From: CAVVAH01 sp963746175
GTDB taxonomy: Bacteria > Actinomycetota > Actinomycetes > JACCUZ01
DNA length: 17,662 nucleotides
Direction: 5' to 3'
NCBI GenBank assembly: GCA_963746175.1
Contig: CAVVAH010000002.1
Coordinates: 1 to 17,662 of the forward strand
The position numbers were made by a program, and so were the translations under genes. Positions 6,632 to 13,466 of this stretch are shown here, piece by piece. The notes beneath the pieces are model-generated. The model saw nothing but the letters and a program-made list of their open reading frames with translations, did not search any database and was not told the origin of the DNA. How positions within the stretch are numbered: the first letter of the stretch is position 1; each line of letters begins with the position of its first letter.

Positions 6632-8659
6632 TCAAAGGCTGTCGACGACGATGGTGGGGTGCTCCGCCGGGCAGGCGCGCCGTAGCTGACTGGCCAACGT
6701 GACGTCCCTCGTGATCACGCGCAGGTCCGGGACGACCTGCGCAAGGCTGCACACGTCTGTCACCTGCCCAGTGGCGTTGTAGGCCCAGCCGATCGGGTTG
6801 ATGCTCAAGCTGGCGCCCGCAGGATCAGTGCCCCAGGTCGTGCCCGCCCAGAAGTTCGCCAACCGGTCGTTGCCGGGGTCCGACCAGCCCCAGAGGACGA
6901 ACGAGCCGCCGTCGTTGGCGGCCTGGGCAGTGCGCTCCACGATCTGGGCGGTGGGAGCTCCCCAGCCCGAGGCGGCCTTCTCGATGGGCTCGGCGACCGG
7001 AGTCGAGAAGCCGAGTCCCATGAGCACGGCCAGGGCCAGTGCTCCACTACCGGCCGCCTGCGCCACCTGCTGGGCCCGGCCGGTCGTGGCGCGGTGGGCG
7101 GCGAGCCTGACGACCGGAAGGAACACCAGCCAGACCAGGCACGCGGAGACCAGCCAGACCGTCTTCACCGCGTAGTAGGTCCAGGTGAGCGGACCCGGGG
7201 GCAGCAGCCGCAGTACTTCGACGACGACCACGCCGGCTCCCGCCACCGCGACGGGGACCAGCATCAGCCCCCGATCGACCCAGCGCCCGGCCACGAGCAG
7301 CGAGGCAAGAGCGAGCAGGCCGAGGAGCGGCAGGACACGCGTCTCCGGCGTGGTGGCAGCCCCGGAGAGCACGAGCGCGGCACGGAGCGATTCCCGCTGG
7401 GTGACCACGATCACGAGCACGGCGAGCGCCGAGCCGACGGCCGACACGGTGGCGAGCAGCCAGCCGCGGGCAGCCGCCGGCCGACGCGGGCCCCTCAGCC
7501 AGGCGCCGGAGCCGGCATCCGGGAGAGCGGCCCGCGCGCCGGCGTACCAGCGCAGGGACAGCACGACGGTAACGGCCAGCGTCGCGGCCAACGGGACGAC
7601 CGCGAGAACGGTCCAGCTGAACAGCGTGAGCAGGACAGCCGGCCCGAGCATGGCGAACGCCGCGGGAGACGGCCGGGTGCAGCACCGCAGGGCGAGCACG
7701 ACGCCAGCGAGTCCTGGCACAAGTGCGCCGTAGGCAGTGAGGAAGCCGTCGCTGAGCCCGGTGCCGAGGACCAGCGGTGAGGCGGCCGCGCCGGCTCCGA
7801 CCAGCAATGCCGCGCCGACCGGCGCACCCAGGCTGCGGCGGGCGAGCAGCCGCGGCGTCGCCTCGAGCAACGCCGCCATGAGGAGGACTCCGACGGCGGC
7901 GACGCACACGACATAGGTGGTGGCCATCGCTCCGGCGTCGCGCAACATCAGGTCGCCGGCGGCCAGGCCGGTCCGGCCGTCAGCCCCGGCCGCCGTCGCC
8001 GCTACCGCGTCGAAGATCGCCGGCGAGGTGCGCAGGTTGTCCGTGGTGAGCCCGCCGCTCCACAGGATCGCGCGCATGTTCAGGACATGGTTGCGCGCAT
8101 CCCCACTCATGGCCCACACCTCGGCGTAGGCGCTGCCCTTCGAGGCGATCCACGCCGCGGTGGCCACCGGGAGCCCGGCGATGACGACTGCCAGGCCGCC
8201 CCGCTGCGGCAGCGGCCGTAGCCGTCGGTCACCGCGACGGTGCGCAACGACCAGCACCGCGACGCCGAGGAGCAGAGGCGCCGCCAGCACGGCTAGGTGC
8301 GGCAGGGCACCGTGCAGCCGCGGCGAGACCGAGCTCAGGGCGAGGCTGCCGGCGGCCAGCAGGCCGAGCTGCGTGAGGAGCCCCGCGGCCCAGGCGACCG
8401 GGCCATCCAAGCCGGGGACGGCGCGGGCCGAGGCGGTGGCCAGAACCGCCCCACCAGCGAGGAGCAGGGCGCCGGCCGGCCCGGCCGCGACGAGCACGAG
8501 CAGGACCAGGACTGCGCCGACCGGCACGACGATGGCCTGCCGCGCAGGCATCGCCGGGGTCCGCAGCAGCACGAGCCACACAGTAGCGAGCGTTCGCAGA
8601 CCACCGGGTCGCCGCGGGTGGCGACGGGTCTCCGTGGAGGACCGTCCCGGTCGCCGCAC
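6632..8659 (-). CDS. Polytopic membrane protein, GT-C glycosyltransferase-like
   Basis: A protein of about 675 residues with many hydrophobic segments (for example 42-60, 62-80, 88-108, 121-139, 155-170, 246-265, 279-298, 308-325, 336-368, 400-420, 442-457, 464-487, 497-518 and 537-552) and a soluble C-terminal domain (about 555-675). A hydrophilic loop after the early helices contains MSGDARNHVLNMRAIL (184-199), an acidic motif like the first-loop aspartate of GT-C enzymes. YYAVKTVW (495-502) recalls the YYxxK element of actinobacterial arabinosyltransferase-like membrane proteins. Such enzymes add sugars from polyprenyl-phosphate donors outside the cell; substrate unknown. The longest start, GTG 8659, has no good ribosome binding site, and the N-terminal 25 residues are very basic. 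GTG 8581 or ATG 8551 are alternatives. Transcribed divergently from 8762. It is not clearly homologous to the membrane protein at 21-2003, although the topology is similar. Confidence 0.78.
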   Translation of the reverse strand: MRRPGRSSTETRRHPRRPGGLRTLATVWLVLLRTPAMPARQAIVVPVGAVLVLLVLVAAGPAGALLLAGGAVLATASARAVPGLDGPVAWAAGLLTQLGLLAAGSLALSSVSPRLHGALPHLAVLAAPLLLGVAVLVVAHRRGDRRLRPLPQRGGLAVVIAGLPVATAAWIASKGSAYAEVWAMSGDARNHVLNMRAILWSGGLTTDNLRTSPAIFDAVAATAAGADGRTGLAAGDLMLRDAGAMATTYVVCVAAVGVLLMAALLEATPRLLARRSLGAPVGAALLVGAGAAASPLVLGTGLSDGFLTAYGALVPGLAGVVLALRCCTRPSPAAFAMLGPAVLLTLFSWTVLAVVPLAATLAVTVVLSLRWYAGARAALPDAGSGAWLRGPRRPAAARGWLLATVSAVGSALAVLVIVVTQRESLRAALVLSGAATTPETRVLPLLGLLALASLLVAGRWVDRGLMLVPVAVAGAGVVVVEVLRLLPPGPLTWTYYAVKTVWLVSACLVWLVFLPVVRLAAHRATTGRAQQVAQAAGSGALALAVLMGLGFSTPVAEPIEKAASGWGAPTAQIVERTAQAANDGGSFVLWGWSDPGNDRLANFWAGTTWGTDPAGASLSINPIGWAYNATGQVTDVCSLAQVVPDLRVITRDVTLASQLRRACPAEHPTIVVDSL

Positions 8660-8708
8660 CGCGCCGGCGGCCGCGGTATCCGTTGCCGACCACGCCGGCC
8701 TGCGCGGT

Positions 8709-8714
8709 TAGGCT
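8709..8714 (+). promoter_or_regulatory. Candidate -10 element for the 8762 operon
   Basis: TAGGCT matches TANNNT and lies 47 nt before the GTG at 8762. TTGCCG at 8683-8688 is the nearest -35-like hexamer, but the 20-bp spacing is longer than ideal. The pair sits in the 102-bp divergent gap 8660-8761. Tentative. Confidence 0.3.
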
Positions 8715-8743
8715 CGGCACCGCCGAAAGCCGGCTCGGCACCG
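8711..8743 (+). repeat. Perfect 12-bp direct repeat in the leader of the 8762 operon
   Basis: GGCTCGGCACCG occurs at 8711-8722 and again at 8732-8743. The 21-bp start-to-start distance is about two helical turns. It overlaps the candidate -10 and the expected transcription start, so it could be an operator or a leader-RNA element, or a chance duplication in GC-rich DNA. Confidence 0.6.
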
Positions 8744-8750
8744 TCGACGC

Positions 8751-8756
8751 AAGGAG
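8751..8756 (+). promoter_or_regulatory. Ribosome binding site deciding the GTG start at 8762
   Basis: AAGGAG stands 5 nt before GTG 8762. It rules out the much longer in-frame extension that would run antisense through the divergent membrane-protein gene. Confidence 0.75.
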
Positions 8757-8761
8757 CCCGC

Positions 8762-11512
8762 GTGACCGCCCTTTCGACGACGCCACGGACCGCGGTGGTC
8801 ACGATTGTGGGCAGCAACTACCTGTCCCGGGCCGGGGTGCTGCGCGCCAGCGTGCGGCGGCACCACCCGGAATGGGAGTTCGTCACGGTCGTCGTCGACG
8901 TCGATCCGGGGACCGTCCTCGAGGAGGGCGACGTCGGCGAGGTGTGGACGCCCGAGGACCTCGGCATCGACCCGGTCGACCTCACGGTCATGGGCTTCCT
9001 CTACAACGTCACCGAGTTCTGCACGGCCATCAAGCCTGCGGCCCTGCTCCGGCTGCTCGACGACGGCGCCGACCGAGTGCTCTACATCGACCCGGACACC
9101 CGCTTCTTCGCGCCCGCCGACTCGGCGCTCGCCCTGCTGACCGAGCATGACGTCGTCCTCACCCCGCACTCGCTGGTCCCGATCCCCGACGATGGCCTGG
9201 ACCCCACCAACGACAACATCCGGTCCTGCGGCAGCTTCAACCTCGGCTTCTTCGCCTGCCGCGCCGGAGCCCGCGGGCTGCTGACCTGGTGGGCCGACAT
9301 GCTGGTCCTCGGCGCCGGCATAGAGCTCGAGCTCAACCGGTTCACCGACCAGCGCTGGATGGACCAGGCGCCGAGCTTCGCCGACGTCGGTGTGCTGCGG
9401 GACCCGGCCGTCAATGTGGCGTACTGGAACCTGCACGAGCGCACCCTGGCCGAGGACCCGGACGGGACCGTCACGATCGACGGCACGCCGCTGGTGCTGT
9501 TCCACTTCTCCGGCTACGACCCCAGCACTCCGTGGCAGCTGTCGAAGTACATCCGGAGGCGCCCGCGCGTGCACCTGAGCGACTCGCCGGTCCTCGGGCG
9601 GCTCTGCGCGGCGTACCGGGTCGATCTGCTCGCCTGGGAGGAGGTCCCGGGACGGGACGGCCTGACCGACCGCGAGTACCGGCGCAACCGGCTCGGCGAC
9701 CTGCGGCAGCCCGGCGAGCACGTCCGCAGCGGCCTCCGGGCGATGCTGCGCGACGAGCGGATCGCCGGCCGTACACCCCTGACCTCGGGCTCGACCGATC
9801 CGACCGGCGCGCTGCGGGCATGGCTGCTCGACCCACCCGCGGACGCGCCGGCGACCGGGGTGCCGCGGCTGCTGTGGGCGGCGTGGAACAGCCGGATCGA
9901 TCTGCGGGCAGCCCACCCCGACCCGCACGGGCTGAGCCGTCGAGCGCTGCTCGCCTGGGCCCGCGAGCACGGGCCGGCCGAGGAGGGACTGCCCGCCGAC
10001 GTCGACCTGCTCGTCGCAACGCACAGCTCGCGCTCCGCACCCGCGGACCCCGGGACCAACGTCGTCGGCCAGCTCACCACCCGATCGGCCACCGGGTCAG
10101 CGACCCGCCGGGTCCTCGCCGCGCTGGCCGCCTCGGCGAGCCCGGACCGACCGGTGCACGGCGTGCCCGCCGGCATCGGTGGTGCCGACGTCGACCCGGA
10201 CCTGCCGGTCCGGCCCGGCGACGGGCTCGGTGCGGCCACGGTGTGGTGCGCCGACGGTGACGACCTGCGCGCCGTGCGCGACTCGGTCCCCACCGTTGCG
10301 CGGGCGTCCCGGGTCGAGGTCGTGTACTGGGCCGGCGAGCGCGACCCCGACCCCCGGGCGCCGGCGGTCGACGAGATCTGGGCGCCGACCCGCTTCGTCG
10401 CCGACCGGCTGGTGCCGCCGCCGGGAGTGCCGGTCGTCAGCGCCCCGCTGCTCGTCGACCCCGACCCGCTCCGCTCGGACCTGACCCGCACCGAGCTCGG
10501 CCTGCCCGCGGACGCCATTGTGCTGCTCGCGCGGGTCGACCTGCTCGACTCGGTGGCGCGGCAGAACCCGGACGGGCTGCTCGACGCGTTCCTGCGCGCC
10601 TTTCCCACCCCCGGCCGGGCGTTCCTGCTCGTCAGCACCCGGCACGGCGGACTCCGCCCGGACGCGCTCGACCGGCTGGCCTGGCGAGTCCGGGACCGAC
10701 CGGACGTCGCCGTCCGCGACTTCCGGCTCGGGGTCGCCGACGACGGGGCGCTCACCGCGGCCAGCGACTGCGTCGTCTCGCTCCACCGGGCGGTCGCCGT
10801 CGGAGCGGACCTGGTCGACGCGATGGCGCTCGGCCGGGCCACCGTCGCCACCGCCTGGTCGGGCAACCTGGACGTCTGCACCGACGCGACCACGCGGCTC
10901 GTCCCGGCCCGGCTGGTGCCGGTCGAGGACCCGGACGGCTTCTACGCCGCCGAAGGGGAGTGGGCCGAACCCGACCCGGTCGCCGCAGCCGAAGCGCTCG
11001 CGGCCGTCGTCGCGGACGCCGGGCTCCGGGCCGCGCTCGGGGAGGCCGGCCGCCGCCGGGTGCGCGAGCTGGCCGACCCGGCCGCCTTCGCGGCCTTCGC
11101 GGATGACCGGCTGCACCGGCTGATGAGCGCCGCCTCCGGCCTGCGCCCGGCGACCGTGCCCGACCCTGAAGCGATCCCCTCGGGTTCCCCCGACCCCTGG
11201 CCCGGCGAGATCATGAGGAGCGAGTCGATGCCCGTCCAGCTGCCACCGGTCGAGTCCGTGCTGGCCTACGGCCGAGCCGACGCCGGTCGCTTCCGCAGTC
11301 TGCTGCGCCGCGTGGTCTTCTCCCTCACGAAGAGCAACCTGTACTACTCCCGCAGCCTGGTGGAGTCGGCGCTCGAACAGCTCGGGGTCCCGATGACACC
11401 CCTCCATCGGGTCGTGGGCAGCACCGACCTCCGCAGGGTGCCACCGACGCCCGCGGTGCCGCGCGGACCTGCGGGCGATGACAGCGGGTCCGGGGAGTCC
11501 GCGCCGCGCTGA
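8762..11512 (+). CDS. GT-A glycosyltransferase with degenerate GT-B module
   Basis: 916 residues. Residues 10-290 are a GT-A nucleotide-diphospho-sugar transferase module: VVTIVGSNYLSRAG (12-25), VLYIDPDT (106-113) with DxD D110/D112, GSFNLGFFA (157-165), FTDQRWMD (194-201), VNVAYWNL (217-224) and FHFSGY (247-252). It aligns closely with the N-terminus of the 13467-16841 product. Residues 430-790 match that protein's GT4 module, but key residues have changed. The EX7E pair becomes V678 and D686, the lysine before NP becomes Q601, and the lysine of the next strand is also lost. The GT-B half is therefore probably inactive and structural or regulatory (inference), while the GT-A half looks intact. 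A Pro-rich linker and a short conserved-looking tail (about 815-885) end the protein. First gene of a rightward three-gene unit. Acceptor and donor unknown. Confidence 0.87.
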   Translation: MTALSTTPRTAVVTIVGSNYLSRAGVLRASVRRHHPEWEFVTVVVDVDPGTVLEEGDVGEVWTPEDLGIDPVDLTVMGFLYNVTEFCTAIKPAALLRLLDDGADRVLYIDPDTRFFAPADSALALLTEHDVVLTPHSLVPIPDDGLDPTNDNIRSCGSFNLGFFACRAGARGLLTWWADMLVLGAGIELELNRFTDQRWMDQAPSFADVGVLRDPAVNVAYWNLHERTLAEDPDGTVTIDGTPLVLFHFSGYDPSTPWQLSKYIRRRPRVHLSDSPVLGRLCAAYRVDLLAWEEVPGRDGLTDREYRRNRLGDLRQPGEHVRSGLRAMLRDERIAGRTPLTSGSTDPTGALRAWLLDPPADAPATGVPRLLWAAWNSRIDLRAAHPDPHGLSRRALLAWAREHGPAEEGLPADVDLLVATHSSRSAPADPGTNVVGQLTTRSATGSATRRVLAALAASASPDRPVHGVPAGIGGADVDPDLPVRPGDGLGAATVWCADGDDLRAVRDSVPTVARASRVEVVYWAGERDPDPRAPAVDEIWAPTRFVADRLVPPPGVPVVSAPLLVDPDPLRSDLTRTELGLPADAIVLLARVDLLDSVARQNPDGLLDAFLRAFPTPGRAFLLVSTRHGGLRPDALDRLAWRVRDRPDVAVRDFRLGVADDGALTAASDCVVSLHRAVAVGADLVDAMALGRATVATAWSGNLDVCTDATTRLVPARLVPVEDPDGFYAAEGEWAEPDPVAAAEALAAVVADAGLRAALGEAGRRRVRELADPAAFAAFADDRLHRLMSAASGLRPATVPDPEAIPSGSPDPWPGEIMRSESMPVQLPPVESVLAYGRADAGRFRSLLRRVVFSLTKSNLYYSRSLVESALEQLGVPMTPLHRVVGSTDLRRVPPTPAVPRGPAGDDSGSGESAPR

Positions 11513-11556
11513 GCGACTCGCCCCGGCTCGGGGCGGTGGCGTACCGTCGACGGGTT

Positions 11557-12369
11557 ATGCCGACCTCCCTCTCCACGACCGTTCCCGACTCGACCAGCTG
11601 GCAGCTGCGCGGCTCCGAGGACCCCGAGGTGGTGCTCGCCGGGCACTCGCACATGTTGTGCATGGAGCGCGCGCTGGGCCTGGGGCTCACCCCGGACGGC
11701 CTGCGCGCCGCGGTCGCCTTCGCCAGCGAGGAGACGACCGGCCACCAGCTCGCGGACCCGTCGTACTGGGACTTCCTCACCGAGGCGTCCCGCGGCCGGG
11801 TCGCAGCCGTGGTCTGGAACGGCAACCAGCACAACGCGTCGTTCCTGGTCCAGGACGAGCCGCAGTTCCGGGTCTGGAACGACGACCCGGCCGACGCGGC
11901 CGACCAGACGGACACTCGGATGTGGGTTCCCCGCGAGCAGGTGCGCGCCCTGTGGGCGGCCGACGACGAGCTGCTCCGGCAGCACCTGACCCGACTCGGC
12001 GAGGCTGCCCGGCAGGTGCTGGTGATCGGGACGCCGCCGCCCAAGTCCGACGAGTTCGTGGCTCGTGCCCTGCGGGCCGACGTCTACTTCCTCGAGGTCG
12101 CCGCCGACCTCGGGCTCGCCCCGGACGAGACGCCGTTGACGCCCGGCCCGACCCGGATCGCCCTCTGGACCGTCGTGCAGGACATGCTGTCGGCCAGCGC
12201 GGCCGACTGCGGGGCCACCTTCGTCCCGGTCCCGTCCGAGGCCTTGGACGAGCACGGCTACCTGCGAGGCGTCCTCGCGACCGCAGACGCGACCCACGCC
12301 AACGCCGCCTATGGCCGGCTCGTCTGGCAGGCCGTGGCCCGCGTCCTCGGCCGGAGTGCTGCGGCATGA
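11557..12369 (+). CDS. SGNH-hydrolase-like protein, variant GHSH motif
   Basis: A 270-residue protein with an SGNH-type pattern. VVLAGHSHMLCMERAL (25-40) places GHS where GDS is usual (S31 as candidate nucleophile). VVWNGNQHN (85-93) supplies a block III Gly-Asn, and DATHANAAYG (244-253) supplies the D-x-x-H of block V. SGNH proteins in glycan loci are acyl-esterases or O-acyltransferase partners. There is no signal peptide or membrane span, so it is probably cytosolic. Start: ATG 11557 is preferred. GTG 11536, 7 codons upstream, is an alternative; neither has a ribosome binding site. TACCGT at 11542-11547, 9 nt before the ATG, would suit a leaderless transcript, though co-transcription from 8762 (44-bp gap) is equally likely. 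It overlaps the next gene by 4 bp (ATGA), so the two are probably made together. Substrate unknown. Confidence 0.75.
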   Translation: MPTSLSTTVPDSTSWQLRGSEDPEVVLAGHSHMLCMERALGLGLTPDGLRAAVAFASEETTGHQLADPSYWDFLTEASRGRVAAVVWNGNQHNASFLVQDEPQFRVWNDDPADAADQTDTRMWVPREQVRALWAADDELLRQHLTRLGEAARQVLVIGTPPPKSDEFVARALRADVYFLEVAADLGLAPDETPLTPGPTRIALWTVVQDMLSASAADCGATFVPVPSEALDEHGYLRGVLATADATHANAAYGRLVWQAVARVLGRSAAA

Positions 12370-13442
12370 CAGCGCACCCCTACCGGAGCCAGCCGCCGAC
12401 CGCCTTCTGGTCCCGGGCCGTCGCCGACGGGTTCGACCCGGCCGACCTCCTGCGTCACGGGCACGAAGACCGGCCGCTGATCGGACCCGGCGACCGTGTC
12501 GTGTCCGCCGGCAGCTGCTTCGCCTCGAACCTGGTTCCCTACCTCGAGCGGGCCGGGGTCGAGTACGTCCGGACCGAGCGACCGCATCCCGCCCTCGCCG
12601 GTCTTGCGGAAAACCTCGGCTACGCAAGCTTCAGCGCGGCCTACGGAAACATCTACAGCGCCCGGCACCTCCTGCAGCTCCTCCAGCGGGTCCGGGGCTC
12701 GTTCCGGCCGGCAGAGGACCGTTGGCACGAAGGCGACCTGGTCCGCGACCCGTTCCGCCCGGGACTGCGCTATCCGGCGCGCTCCGACGGCGAGCACGAC
12801 GCCCTCGTCGGTCAGCACCTCGCTGCGGTCCGCCGTGCCTTCGAGGCGGCGACCGTGTTCGTCTTCACGCTCGGGCTCACCGAGACGTGGCTCTCAGCCG
12901 TCGACGGCGCGGCCTACCCCGTATGCCCAGGCACCATCGCCGGGACCTTCGACCCGGACCGGCACCTGTTCCGCAACTTCACCACCGCCGAGGTCCGTCA
13001 GGACGTCGAAGAGTTCGTGGCCGGACTCCGCGAGATCAACGGGTCAGCACGGGTGGTGCTGACGGTCTCACCGGTCCCCCTGGTTGCCACGGCGACCGAC
13101 CAGCACGTGCTCACGGCCACGACGTACAGCAAGGCCGTCCTGCGGGCCGCTGCCGGCGAAGTGGTGGCTGCCGACCCCGGCGTCGCGTACTTCCCGGCCT
13201 ACGAGATCGTCACCGGTCCGCAGGCACCGGAGTCGTACTTCGAGGCGAACCGGCGCGACGTCAGCCCGGAGGCTGTCGCCGCCGTCATGCGCACGCTGCT
13301 CGCGGGCCAGCTCCCTGCCGACGCGCCGGGGCAGCGACCGGCGCCCGCAGCCGCCCCGCCGGCCCAGCGGACCGACCGGGCCGCCGAGCTGTCCCGGCGG
13401 GTCGCGGAGGCCGAGTGCGACGAGGTGCTCGTCGAGGCCTGA
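12366..13442 (+). CDS. GSCFA domain protein (SGNH-like)
   Basis: A 358-residue protein with the family-naming motif GSCFASNL (49-56, S50 as candidate nucleophile), plus NLGYASFSAAYGNIYSA (83-99), VFVFTLGLTETW (164-175), CPGT (187-190), LTVSPVPL (232-239) and YFPAYEI (275-281), the order expected for GSCFA proteins. The family belongs to the SGNH/GDSL hydrolase superfamily and is often linked to polysaccharide genes; the reaction is not defined. No signal peptide, so cytosolic action on a nascent glycan or nucleotide-linked intermediate is likely (inference). A Pro/Ala-rich linker (318-335) leads to a short charged helix (337-356) that may bind a partner. ATG 12366 overlaps the TGA of the preceding gene, implying translational coupling. 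It faces the methyltransferase-fusion gene convergently, 24 bp away. Confidence 0.88.
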   Translation: MTAHPYRSQPPTAFWSRAVADGFDPADLLRHGHEDRPLIGPGDRVVSAGSCFASNLVPYLERAGVEYVRTERPHPALAGLAENLGYASFSAAYGNIYSARHLLQLLQRVRGSFRPAEDRWHEGDLVRDPFRPGLRYPARSDGEHDALVGQHLAAVRRAFEAATVFVFTLGLTETWLSAVDGAAYPVCPGTIAGTFDPDRHLFRNFTTAEVRQDVEEFVAGLREINGSARVVLTVSPVPLVATATDQHVLTATTYSKAVLRAAAGEVVAADPGVAYFPAYEIVTGPQAPESYFEANRRDVSPEAVAAVMRTLLAGQLPADAPGQRPAPAAAPPAQRTDRAAELSRRVAEAECDEVLVEA

Positions 13443-13445
13443 GCG

Positions 13446-13466
13446 GCCGGCGGCCCCCACGTCGGC
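13446..13466. terminator. Weak hairpin between convergent genes
   Basis: GCCGGC (13446-13451) and GTCGGC (13461-13466) can form a 6-bp stem, with one G-T wobble, around a 9-nt loop. It fills the 24-bp gap between the convergent stops. No T-run follows on either strand, so it is at best a GC-type or bidirectional terminator. Confidence 0.25.

Noticed and set aside
8297..8761. In-frame 155-codon extension of the 8762 gene
   Set aside because: It runs antisense through the N-terminal coding part of the divergent membrane-protein gene, has low-complexity Arg/Gly/Gln composition, and AAGGAG before GTG 8762 together with alignment to the paralogue marks the true start.
8708..10024. Long leftward open frame opposite the GT-A module at 8762
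   Set aside because: Antisense shadow; low-complexity Val/Gly/Arg/Asp composition, and the sense strand carries DxD and other GT motifs.
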